Source: Ciona intestinalis (taxonomy: Eukaryota > Chordata > Ascidiacea > Phlebobranchia > Cionidae). Taken from it: 64,000 nt of DNA. The position numbers were made by a program, and so were the translations under genes. The stretch lies in assembly GCF_000224145.3 (NCBI RefSeq), contig NW_004190506.2:752407-816406 (forward strand), in the 5' to 3' direction. Shown piece by piece: positions 11,005 through 21,925 of this stretch. How positions within the stretch are numbered: position 1 is the first letter of the stretch; the number at the start of each line of letters is the position of its first letter. Below the pieces are notes generated by a model. It made no database searches, had not been told where the DNA came from, and was given only the letters and a program-made list of their open reading frames with translations.

Positions 11005-14000
11005 TCATTCTGTCCCCATCTGGTTAAGCTTTTCTATACGCTTAAGCAGGTTGTTTCTCTTCTTCTCTTTCGGCTGTCTGGGTTTAGTTTTTTCATTTTT
11101 TTTCTCACTAATGACCGGCAGTTTGAGTATCCCCTTTTTTACTTTCTGGTTATGATCCTTCACGTAGCCAGGCACAGCAAAATACGAGAATCTAAAGTTC
11201 TCTGTAAAGTTTAGAATCGTGAACTCGCCAAGAAACGGAAAGTAGAAACTTTTTTTCTTTGAATCCGTAAAGTCTTCTGCTTCCTCTTCCGAGAAAGTTG
11301 AAACGTCGGAAAAATCGAACTCATCATCATCATCACTGAATACGGGCATCTTTTCATCTGATTCTTTTTTAGCATCACTGGTCTGCTCCAATGTATTTAC
11401 ATTTAAGTGCAGAGTTAAATAAAAAAAGGAACATAGTTGATTAACCAGTTTACCAAAAACAGTAAATTGTTATTTTTGCAAGTTGCAACATACTTGTTTA
11501 GTTATATCGTTTGCTTACATTTTAAGCCTCTGTTAGTTATGCGATAGTGTCAGATTATCAAAACAGTAATTAATAAAATGTAAAGTATAAGATTTATAGT
11601 TTTTCTAATTACACAAAAAACTTGCCTGCGTTGCTTCTGCTCCTTGTGGTTCATCCGCCAGCGGGTCGATCGTTGGGAGATCTCTAAGAAATTTGGACGA
11701 TGGTCTCTGTCGCATTCGACCTTTAGAAGTCGTTCTACCCGCCATGTTGGATCTGCTGCCCGTCGTTGAACGCATCTTGTGCAGTCGTTCTGTTGTGCTT
11801 GTTTGACGAGGAAGATAGCTGTTTGACGTCTGCCCAGCGTTCAGAGTGCTTCTGCTCGTAGTTTTAGTGCCGCCGAGGGCCAGCTGTATTAAATTAATTG
11901 AGTAATGTGTACGGAGATAGAATATAAAGATTGTTTGAGTTTTTATGTTGTGTTTAAATTTCAAGTCCAGTTATAATGTAGCCAATATAATAGCCTACAG
12001 ACTTTTAAACTATCGGCCATTTTAAACAGAAACTTACACCTGAAGTGAAGAGTAGGCCTACAAGGTAAAGAGCTTTGAGGTAAGGAGTTTTAGGAAGTAG
12101 ACAGCGATGAGATATTTCCCGCTTTTATGTTTGCAAAATCAAGGCTTTGTACCCTCTTACATAGCCTAACGTATTAAAAGTGTGTAGTAGCATTGCGTGT
12201 GGCGTAGTTTTCCCTTAGTTGTAAATTTAATAAACTTGCCTGGTCTTGTTCAGCACCGCCGCTACTTAATGCACTGTGATGTGCTGCGTTTTGATATTTG
12301 GCCTTTACTTCTGCTTTCTCTTTGCGAGTCTTTTTCTCAATTTCACGTTGTCTCGCTACCGTAGCAGGGGTGTTCATCTTTGGCCCTATGAAACAACACA
12401 TATGGGCTAACACGTTGTGTAGGGTTAAAATGATCTATGACATACCATCCATGTTTAATTGAGAACTTCTCCTCCTATCTGGAGTGATAATATTTTTTCT
12501 ATCCGATGTTGAAAGTTGGCTCACTCTTCTAGTTACAGTTTCCACGCTACGAGTTTTATCCATGCTCGATCGGGATACTTTGTTCCGGTCAGTCAAAGGC
12601 TGTAACGGGAAGTTATTGCCGGTTTGTGATGACTTAACATTAACGACGTCAACTAACAACCACAGTTTTAACACTATGTTCGTTACAAATCCCTTACTGA
12701 ATGTTTAAACATGCGGTAGGGTGGGGAAGATGGAACACCTTTTCATTCTATTTTCTCGTCCTATTTGGTAGTAAAACCAAAAAAATCAAAAAATTATAAA
12801 TTCGTATCATTACAACTCCCATAGACCGTTGTTACTTTTTTTAAAAAGGACCAGGGTTTGGACATTAAAGGAACATTTGGACATTATGTGCTAAGGTGTC
12901 CCGTCTTTCCCCACCCTCGTCTTCATACTCATTCGATCGGTTATAACACGTAGCTCAATAGTCCATCGGATAAATGATGACATGTGTTAGTGTGGACTTA
13001 CATTGTTCCCGTATGAACTTGTCCGAGTTCCAATCGCGTCTTTGCTTTTTGTAGGATCTGAAACCTGTGGTCTGGTCGTTTGTTCCCGAAGAAAGGCAGT
13101 TTGGGAGCCTGCTATTAGTTGCGAGGTTTCGCTGTCTCCTGGCGTACCTGTATTTAAATTGTAAGGGGGAAATCGTCCAAAAGATTTAGTCTAAATGTAC
13201 TTTGCTTGTGAAATCAAACTCACCTATTAAGTTCTCAGCGAGAGACCCTGCCCTTGTGTTTGGTTTTCCCGTTCGATTTTTAACTAAAGGATTAAGGGCC
13301 TCTTTGTTCTTGCTGGCAGCGCTTGGTGGACGTTTTAAAGCGGAAGTTGTTTTGTCCAGTTCTTCCAAACTTTTTTCTTGAATGAACGCTACACTTGGTG
13401 TTCTGCATAATTCGCCTGAGTTTCTGAAATTTAAGGCAGTTTACAGTCAATCCGTTTGGGAAACTGGTTGACTTGAGAGATGACATGTCTCTGCCCAAAC
13501 CTGTTGTAAATACGAGACGAATTCTGCGATCTCAGACTCCTCGAGGACGAGGTGTTAAGCTGACGAGAATTGCTTCTTTCTGATCCCCGAGTTTTTAATT
13601 TCCTGCCTTTTCCGACTGACCCGGTTGATTTACTTTCTTGGAGACTGGAGCCATTCTCACTAAATTCTCTTTCCGTGCTTCGCTATAAAACACGTACGTA
13701 CTGTTTATAATGCAATACCCCTTTTTCATAGTGTTATTTCTAAAAGATAAACCAACATGTTTTAAGATATCCGTTGAAATTTCTTTAAATTTTCTTTATA
13801 CCTCCTTGTGATCCATATCAGATTTGGTTGCTTCTATCACCGAAGACGTTCGCTTAAATGCTTCCACATTCCCTTTCTGGTCATTGTTAGCAGGATGTGA
13901 AATTTCTACGTCGGTTTTCTCACGAATCTGTATCCCAAGATTGCTTAAGAAATCGTCCGAGTTGTCCGTATCACGCTGAGTATCGGATAGTTGCTTCACT

Positions 14001-15583
14001 TTGCCAGTATGCGAAATCGGTTCACTCCCTGAAATGATTCCCACTGTTAATACTTTTTTAAATACTTTTTTAAACTATCTGTACCTTTTATTGTACCTGG
14101 ATGCAGCGTGGCACGCCCTGGGCTTGGAATTTAGGCCAGGATTGGCCTATTACACTTACTATCTATGGATAGTTTTATAATCAAAATTACCTGGTATAAA
14201 ATTCCCAGCTTCGTCATATCTTCCATAAGGATAAAAGTTTCCATCTGGTCCGATTTCACCTCCCACGAACACACTGTATTCGTCATCGGCGTCTTGCGAA
14301 GTCTCGTCCTGCCCCGGAGTCGAGTAAACCGTGATTTGACGCGGGTCCTCCACCGTCACTCCTTCTTTGACACATTTCCACTCATTCGCATCTATACGAT
14401 CCGCATCCGGACACACAGTTGATCTCTTCATCTTCCTAGCAACCTCCAGCAGTTCCGGCGACAAATCAGGGTCAGGATCTTGTTCAATGAAATCCCCGTT
14501 TTCATCGTAACTTCCAAATGGAACGAACATCCCTTTGGTATTCCGCGCTCCAGGTACTACATGCCCATCAATAGTAATAGCGGATGAAGCCATGAACTGA
14601 CCGTCTTCGTTGAAAACTCCGGGAAGATAATACTCGTTCCCTTGTTGCGTGTGCCATATACCACTGCCCATGGCCTCCTTTAAATTTAACTCTGGTCCAT
14701 CTTGAAACGCAAGCTTAAATCGTTCAGAAACGTCAACCGACGTATTTTCATGTCGACTGGTGGTGGATTCTTCTTGATTGGTAGATTCTGAAGCAGTATG
14801 CTCCTGTTTTCGAGCAATTTCTTCTAAAGTCGGCAAGTTTTGTTCCTTTAACTCCCGTTCGCTTAATTCATGGTAGCATCCATCGTCATCTATTCGTCCT
14901 TCTGCGAGAAACGGAGTTCCGCCATCTGCATTATCCCCATCAGATATTTCTTTCTCAACTTTGGAGAAAAATCCCGGATAAAATGAGCCATCCTTGTTTT
15001 TTAGACCAACTGATTTGATGGTATTATCAACGTCGCGGTTATACTGTTCCGCAGACTCCTGATTCTGCACTGTAGAATGTGTATCTAAACTAGAAATTAA
15101 CCCCTGTCCATCGTCCCTTGCAGCCACAGAACCGTTTATATTGTTCTGCAGTTGGCTTTGTCCAGATTGGGCACTGTCACTCTCCCTTTCCACGTTAGTT
15201 TCGCGCGTGGAGGTCTTGTCAGTTTTTCCTGAATTGAAGATCCTTTGCCTCATCGATTGGCAGACCCGTGCGGTTAGTTGTTTACTACGTTTTTTCTTTT
15301 GCTCACTCGTCTTACTATTCTTATTCTCTTTGCCGCCGCCGTCCTCATTACTCTCTAAACATAACGCAACTTCAAAATACAATTAAATGACAGAAGACCT
15401 ATAGAACTTACCGTGGTCCGTTTTTTCATACAGTGATTTTAATATACGTCGTCTCTCTTCGTCGCTTTTCGCTTTACCGAGCAGTGGCAGAATTTTCTCT
15501 AGCTCTTCGTTCGACAAGAACTTCTTCTTATATTTAAGCGACTGAAGAAACTTTGCTGCATCACTCGTATTCATCTCAATCAT
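11005..15583 (-). CDS. Unrecognised, mostly disordered protein with G-x-F-x-P-G repeats (10 exons)
   Basis: Exons on the minus strand: 15583-15412, 15354-14191, 14043-13802, 13682-13501, 13423-13224, 13147-13002, 12632-12446, 12385-12240, 11883-11626, 11382-11005. Phases match at every join and give 1,024 aa. Residues 1-57 are helical and charged (FLSNEELEKILPLLGKAKSD). Exon 2 (residues 58-446) holds several tyrosine/glycine segments: KDGSFYPGFF, GNEYYLPGVFNEDGQF, KGMFVPFGSYDENGDF and DGNFYPYGRYDEAGNFIPGN. The rest is rich in Ser, Thr, Arg and Lys (for example TPDRRRSSQLNMDG), with an acidic block DDDDEFDFSD near the C-terminus. No membrane segment or known domain is seen. I cannot assign a function. 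The introns after exons 8 and 9 both start with GC (CAG|GCAAGT). The start at 15583 lies 17 nt after a good acceptor (CCAGCAG), which may be a 5'-UTR or trans-splice site. Confidence 0.8.
12717..12917 (+). mobile_element. MITE, full copy (family M1)
   Basis: Begins TAGGGTGGGGAAGATGGAAC and ends with the inverted copy CCGTCTTTCCCCACCCT, about 200 bp. The inner part has TTTTCATTCTATTTTCTCGT and TTTGGTAGTAAAACC, shared by all family members in this window. It lies in an intron of the 11005-15583 gene. Confidence 0.8.
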
Positions 15584-15724
15584 TGGGCCTCTCGTTAAAT
15601 CTGCTGGCTGTGTGTTTACATATCAATCATAATGAGCTGGAACCCGTGAAACTTACCATCTTATTTCGTTTTCAAAAAAGAAGGTTGTCAATATAAAAAA
15701 AAATAGAAGATTTAGAGTCTGGTC

Positions 15725-17090
15725 TTATAGTGTATATACCTTATGGCAGGACGGTCGCAGCACCCCTGTTCTTTGCCAGTGTGCCAGGCAATGACTGCAG
15801 TGAAAGACACCTCGAACACCGGGCGTTGTGCCTTTACGGTAATCGCTTGGGTAGAATGAAATCTAAAAATATGTAAAAGTACGTTGTATTTATTGTCCGT
15901 AAAACGATTTACGTATTTGTATTTTTAAGTTGGTCTTCTTTTCTTTATTATTCGCTTTTAAATCGTATTTTCCTCACTTTGCACTTACTTCTATTGGGAT
16001 TCCCAGCGAATGAATTTTCAGTAGTTCTGCGATATCTGTAGATAATGCTGCATCATCCGGGTCGACGGTTACAACGAATGAACATTTATCTTGGTCGAAT
16101 ACCAAATGAGGTCCACCTCTGCTTAGAAAAATAATAATCCCATATAAATGAAACCTTCTTTAAAAATCGAGTGAACCGAACCGGTAGATTAATCAGCACG
16201 TTCGACGATGTCTAAGATTTTCCATACGAAAAAGTGTCACTTAACTTTGACCGTTTTTGGTTTCTAAACTACTAAAGAACATTTTCTCATGTATAAATGT
16301 TTTTCCTTTTCTCTTGACAGTTTTTCTACAGCGAAAAAGGGGGATTTTTACCTCTGGCTTGATGGGCGTACCCTGTGCACAGTCGAGCTATCGTCATGTA
16401 CACCAGATATCGAAAGATCTTGATCTCCAACCACATATTTATGTCCGATGGGAGGAAGTTTAGACTGGATATAAAAATAAAGATAAACCGTTTTTGGTCC
16501 AAAGTGTTTCAAAATAATCAATGGGTTATCTTAAACGCTGGTGTTAATATTATAGACAGGCAGTGTGTGCGAAAACTATCATGTTGACGTGTCTTTCCTT
16601 ATAGTAGCACGTGGTATAATTCGTAGGGCGGACATGGGATTTAAAATAGAGAACCCTTGTTATGATTCAATAAATTAATCATACTTATTTTGACATGCTA
16701 ACATTCGTTTCTATTGAACAAAACTTATTTTTTACCTTTTCCGAAGTCAATGGCCTGTGCGTCTCTTGTTGTGTTATAGATTCTGTTTTCTTCAGCATTA
16801 ATTTTAATCCTCCTAAATTTTCTTCCGTATTTCCCCCTCTATCCGAGGGCAGTCGCATCCGAGACTTTCCTCTCGAAGCAAGCGACTGCCTCGAAAGTGA
16901 TGCCGAAAGCCCACTTTTCTATTTAAGATCATTTCAGGCAAAAAACTAACGCATGGTCTGCTATTCGCAATATGGTTACCTTCGTTGTTTTTCTGGCTCC
17001 AACTTTGGTAGTCGGGGCGTCGGTTGCAAACATATCGTGCAACTCGTCTTCTTCAATAGATGACAGCGGAGCTTTCGAAGCGGTGTCCAT
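15725..17090 (-). CDS. Small unrecognised protein with a Cys/His cluster (4 exons)
   Basis: Exons on the minus strand: 17090-16980, 16464-16352, 16118-15989, 15862-15725. All junction phases agree and give 163 aa. The start is acidic (SIEEDELHDMFATD). The middle has LPPIGHKYVVGDQD and GGPHLVFDQDKCSFVV, and the end has FYPSDYRKGTTPGVRG, then FHCSHCLAHW and LRPSCHK. The C-x2-C plus later Cys-His could bind zinc, but this is inference. The last exon may instead be spliced at AAG|GTATAT rather than read through to the TAA. There is no signal peptide if the Met at 17090 is used; an in-frame Met at 17199 exists. The gene lies 142 bp upstream of the next gene on the same strand, which suggests a tunicate-style operon. 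I do not recognise the family. Confidence 0.7.
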
Positions 17091-17353
17091 TTTCGAAAAA
17101 AATGCAAACCTTAAACTGAATCCTAAATACAATATTTTCTTAAAAGATTTTCTTAGGCAAATCCAGGTCTCCGATTTGAATATATTTACGTCATAATACA
17201 TGATAGTGCATTTGATTATTACGTTTACTATGACGTTTTGTTACAAACAACAAATATATTCATCCAGTCTCACAAAATCTGTTTTTACCCCTTAGCTTAG
17301 TCCTAATAATGTTATATTTTTTTGCAAAAATGTTAAAAACTTTTCATTTACAG

Positions 17354-17583
17354 GTGAACTAGTTGCTTCACAATATGTGTACGCTACTGTCACCGACATT
17401 GTTGCAGTGAATGACGCCAACATTATCTTAACCACCGACTTTGGTTATATCATCCAAAACTATTTGTTGATACCCAGAGTACCAGTAGGAGACAGACCTG
17501 AAAACAGCAGTTTGGGTAATGTTGCCCCGTCTTCTCAAAACAAAACTTTGAAAATAAGATCGTCTACATGCGCAGTTGTGTGA
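17354..17583 (+). other. Isolated open exon-like stretch
   Basis: After an acceptor (TTTACAG) the frame stays open for 76 codons to a TGA, with GELVASQYVYATVTDIVAVN at its start. It would need phase 1 from an upstream exon that I could not find. It could be the last exon of a plus-strand gene overlapping the promoter of the 15725-17090 gene, or chance. Confidence 0.25.
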
Positions 17584-18443
17584 ACATTTCTACCAGATGT
17601 TTTTAGGCCTTATCACACAGCTTTATGCCAGGCAGATGTTTGCATGATAGTTGTATTTTGAAACTATTTTGCACTTTTCTATTCTTTGTCCCGTTCAGGG
17701 ACTTTTTATTAGCTTTAATATATGCACCTTTTTTATGAGCAATGAGGCCACACGTATTCTAGACTTTATTTTGCACTTAGTCAATATCTATTTTCCTATA
17801 GTATATCGGTAGGCTGTGATTTAATACTTTTTCGCCTTTCGCTTTTTTTTCTGCTGTAGCTTGGCAAATTATATCTAGGAATGCACTGATTTTTGCCATT
17901 CCAAAACAAAAAAAAGACTTTAATTATTTGTTCAGATTTTACTTTGTATATGATATCAACGATTTTTCAAATTTCAAAAGCTGTTTTAAGATAGTAAATA
18001 TATGCAACAATTCTGGCAACTACATTCGTAGCGTAGCCTACTCTTCGCTACGTACAGTCTAATAGCGCCTATTGCAAGCAGGTTAAGACTCCTATCTCTT
18101 CTCAGTGACTCAAATCTTGTTCTGCGCTCCCCATTTAATGCGTTCATCGACGACGATAGCATGTTGGCACGTAATCAGTGGACGCCTATAATAAGAAGCA
18201 TCTTAGTAACTTATGATGGCAACATTATAAAAAAATAGCTGAATCTACACATATGTTACTTCAGGTAGTATAATATAATGGGTTCGGCTTAAGCTATAAA
18301 AGTTGTGATACATGAAAAGGGGTATATGGCTATCTTTTACTTGAAGCAGTGTGATATAATGAATTTGATTGCTTAAACTATAAAGGCAGTGATACATTCA
18401 AATCAGCAAAGCTGTATAGCAATTAGATGCAAAATCAAGACAG
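17584..18443. other. Intergenic region with a local duplication
   Basis: No gene seen. At about 18262-18422 a segment of about 80 bp is repeated in diverged form. Both copies share a pattern like GTATAATATAATG, a GCTTAAGCTATAAA-type string and GTGATACAT. The rest is plain AT-rich sequence. Confidence 0.4.
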
Positions 18444-20551
18444 CTATGTCTTGCTAAAAGTTTTTCGGACTGACAGAGAATCCCAATATCTGTCTTCTGC
18501 TTCGACATCAAACATAGTGTCGGGCGTCGCAGTTTGTCGTTTCGCGCTTTTCGGTGCTCTTGTTGAAGACAGAAGTACCACGTTACTCGTAAGAGGAGTT
18601 TGTGAGGCTATCTCGCCGGTTTGCGGCGGTTTCTTAAGGTTTGGATTTTGAAATTTAGGTTTAGATTCTAGCTTGTCACTTACAGCAGCGTGGTTTGGCT
18701 TGCGGCGTGAGTGCGTGGGAAGTCGTCGTCCTTTGCCACCAGTTGACTGGGACGAGAACATATTATTTGCCGGCTTGTTGTTGGTGCTTGGTTTTGGTGG
18801 AAGACGGACAGGGTGAGATGAAACTTGGTTAAACGGGTTGGTGACTCCAGGATCTAATGGTGTACGTCTGCTCTTCATGTTTTGGCAGGGGTAGAACGAA
18901 GGTGTATACTTTGAACTTGTCCATGGCGGTACTGAAAGCTGGTTTGACATATAAGATTGTTGTTGTAACTTGGGATTCATTGCTGGTGCGTTGGATATAA
19001 TTGGAGGACAACTAGCGAAATTTGGGTCGTTGAGAGAGTAACTCATAGCCGGGTCGAGCTGCATACCGTTAGTTGAGTGACGGTTTGTTGCTCCGGTCAT
19101 TGGGACAACTGGTATTGCTTGTTGTGCTGGTTGGGGGATGCCGTATGTAGGTAGTTGTTGGGTTGTCGGTTGGAACTGGAAAATTGGTTTCTGTTGTGAG
19201 AGATTGACAGGTTGTGATACCATCGATATATCAGGAGCAAAGGTTCCAGTCGCAGGGTCATATGTGATGTGTGGTTGCGATGGGAATAAAGCATCCTTGT
19301 TTTTAAAGAGTTGTCCATCGATTGAAAGCAAAGGTGGGTCTCGGTGTCTGCTCGTGTATTCGTCTAAGTCACGGGAAAGATTTTTAATCTGTGATTCCAG
19401 ATACCTGCAAACATACCATACATACTTATAAAACAAAATGCAGTTGCCTATACAAAGGTGCATGACATGTACTTTGTAACTTGTAAGTGAGAATGAGTGG
19501 GGGGAAGACGGGACACCTTAGCACGTAATATCCAAACATCAGGATCGTTTTATAAAGAACTAACAATGGTCTATGACTGACGTCAGGTTACGAAAAAATG
19601 GATTGATTTGAAACATTTATTAGGTTCATGAGAATGGGATATCGTCTTAACTTTGAGTTACCTCGCGACGGAAACATAACAAATTATTTTTTTATTCAAA
19701 TACTGACGATGGTAGGCAGAACGCCCGTTTTATAACGGTTGTCGTTTCCCCCATGTGAGGATACAACAAGCTGCGTTCATTCATGAACCAGGCAGTATAG
19801 TGGAAGATTGTATTATATTCTTACCTGCAACATATCGACACAACTCCTTTTACTTGGAGAAACTTTGCTGCCGTTAGAATGTCTTGTACGTGACCCGGTT
19901 CCAATTGAAGATGCGACGTGTACATGAAATCTAAAATAGCCCGAAAACTTTCAGCAGTAATGTGGCGGAGGAATACACCGTCGTTATCACTGGATAACAG
20001 ACCTTTGAAGTAGTCACTGCTCGCAGATAAAACACACTTGTGTGCCATAAAGCGTTGGTGTTCTACAAGAACAGTTATATCACAAAATTCTCCTTGTGTT
20101 CTTTGATGGTTCAACGCCTGGAAAAAAGTAAAGAGTTTTAATGTAGAGCAAGAGAAAATGAACTTGTAAACTATATAAAATTTAGGATATAGTTGCGTTT
20201 CAGAGACAAATTAATATCCTGAAACAAGATTACTGGATATTTAACGTCCCTCAGAAACGTGTTAATTGTTCTACGTATTTTATATAAAGTCAATACTTTC
20301 GTTTCTCATTCTCTTAAGCAGATTTCATAATCGCCACGGGCACATTTATGTCTGTGTTTACGTGTCTATATATATAAAAACAGACACTACACGCCCCATG
20401 TACTTCCACCAACCTGTAAAACAGCATCAGCATGAGAAGGTATTCGAAACTTTCTTGTTTGGTTTAGTCGTTGGTTTCTATTCGGTGATTTTTTTCCTTC
20501 TGAACTGCTCGATGAATCTGATGACGACGAACGACGACCACGATCTCCCAT
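18444..20551 (-). CDS. BTB/POZ-domain protein with disordered C-terminal tail (3 exons)
   Basis: Exons on the minus strand: 20551-20414, 20117-19825, 19404-18444; 463 aa, phases agree. Residues 1-46 are Ser/Arg-rich (RGRRSSSSDSSSSSEGKK). Residues 46-145 form a BTB domain of the type seen in BTB-ZF and BTB-Kelch proteins, with GEFCDITVLVEHQRFMAHK, VLSASSDYFKGL and AAKFLQVKG. A short helix (YLESQIKNLSRDLDEY) follows, then about 300 residues rich in Pro, Gln, Asn and Ser and a basic stretch (GGKGRRLPTHSRRKPNH). No Kelch, BACK or C2H2 segment is present. BTB domains mediate dimerisation and often recruit Cullin-3 or corepressors; which applies here cannot be told. I did not recognise a specific orthologue. 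Confidence 0.8.
19496..19610 (-). mobile_element. MITE M1, partial copy
   Basis: GTGGGGGGAAGACGGGACAC is followed by AGCACGTAATATCCAAACAT, the right end of the M1 family in reverse orientation. The other end is missing. It lies in an intron of the BTB gene. Confidence 0.6.
19711..19790 (+). repeat. SINE tail fragment
   Basis: GAACGCCCGTTTTATAACGG, GTTGTCGTTTC and a final CATTCATGAAC match the 3' part of the SINE family. Located in intron 2 of the BTB gene. Confidence 0.45.
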
Positions 20552-21925
20552 ATTCTATGATTCGATATATAGGTATTTGGGTCAAATAGCAGTTAAAGTT
20601 TAGTACGACCAGTTCGTCGCCCGACCAAATGGTGTAGGCTATGAGGAAAGCGCTGAAAAAATAAATCTAATTTAGTGACGGCAAGTTTTATCGTATTAAC
20701 TATATAAACCAGTGACATATTTCAACAGGTGCAGAGGTTTATGCGGTTGTACCTTATAGGTGCTAATGGGGTAATGAACCGAGTGTAATAAGCGCCCCAC
20801 GCTGCAGCCCCACCCATGTAGAACAATACAACTAACCAAACTAAATATTGGCGCGTATGCGCTTTTGCTAAGAAGACTAATGTTAATGGGTTAGTCGCAC
20901 TTTTAAAATATGCAAGGTATACAAGTCTTCTGTTCAATTGAAACAACAACACCTGGTAACTACTGCCACAAAATGATATTTTAAGTCCAGAATTTATAAT
21001 CCTATATAGCACAATTAATCCTTTTCGCACTGCAAGCCAAAACATTAGCCTACTGTCCAACGCTATCTCATCCAAAAACTAGTTAACCACTCACCGTCGG
21101 AATGCGTTTCCGCTTTGATTTGGCTTTTATTATTAAGATTTTGATAAATCATCACTTATGCCCTGGGTTCGATCAATACCTGTTGATTTACCGAGAGATA
21201 CTTTGCGCGCTGAACTTATTAAAACGCTACTTCGTGTATCGATTACTCGGTATGAGTGTTTTTAATTAAAGTGAGGATCACTTGAGTTTCGGATGGCCCA
21301 CCCAAAGCATTGGTTTATCGGCTCTTATTTACGAAATATTTGTTAATCTTTTTAACCAGCGAAAGAATGTTAATTTGTTGTTTACTAATTCATAGCAGGG
21401 TGGGAGAAGCCGGGAACCTTTAGAACATAACATCCAAATATCTTGATCATGCTTTAAATTAAACAATTAGCAACGATCCATGAGCGTTGCGAAGATACGG
21501 TTTCATAACTGTTCGAATCTTCGTTGTTTAGTATCAAATGAGACGAGAAAATAGAAAGGGGTCTCATCTTCCCCCACCCTACTATGCATCACCCTGCGTA
21601 TTTAAGTCCAGCTAATATTCTGGTTATAGTTACTACTTGAAAGTAATTGTTTTTAATCCTGTCTAGTTCATAATGAGCTAACTCAAAAAAAACTTAATGT
21701 ACTAGATTGCTTTCAGACAATCCCACGTTAAGAATCTGTAATATATTGCCAATGAGTAAAACAGCAAACAAAAAGAAAGCATACAACATTTTAAGTATAT
21801 AAATCTTACATACAACATAAATCTGCGTCATAAATTAATTCAGCATTTTATAAAAGTGCAAAGTAACACAACATAGCCCACAATACCAAATAAGAAGTAT
21901 GAGGTAAAACTGCATCGAATGTTCG
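20552..21925. other. Intergenic region between BTB gene and PNPLA8
   Basis: Upstream of the BTB gene and downstream of PNPLA8. It holds one complete M1 MITE (21397-21580). The remainder includes a 117-codon minus-strand open frame at 20722-21075 without splice or domain support. I see no real gene here. Confidence 0.5.
21397..21580 (-). mobile_element. MITE M1, full copy
   Basis: Starts AGGGTGGGAGAAGCCGGGAA and ends CATCTTCCCCCACCCT, with inverted ends. The inner ACCAAATGAGACGAGAAAAT-like core is the reverse of the 12717 copy. About 184 bp. Confidence 0.8.

Noticed and set aside
16972..17196. Plus-strand frame with a signal-peptide-like start (MVTFVVFLAPTLVVG)
   Set aside because: It is the antisense of exon 1 of the minus-strand Cys/His protein, whose four exons fit in phase. 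The hydrophobic start is the mirror of that exon, and it cannot be joined in phase to the 17354 stretch.
20722..21075. 117-codon minus-strand frame
   Set aside because: Hydrophobic but without family resemblance, and no supporting splice sites in the BTB gene upstream region.
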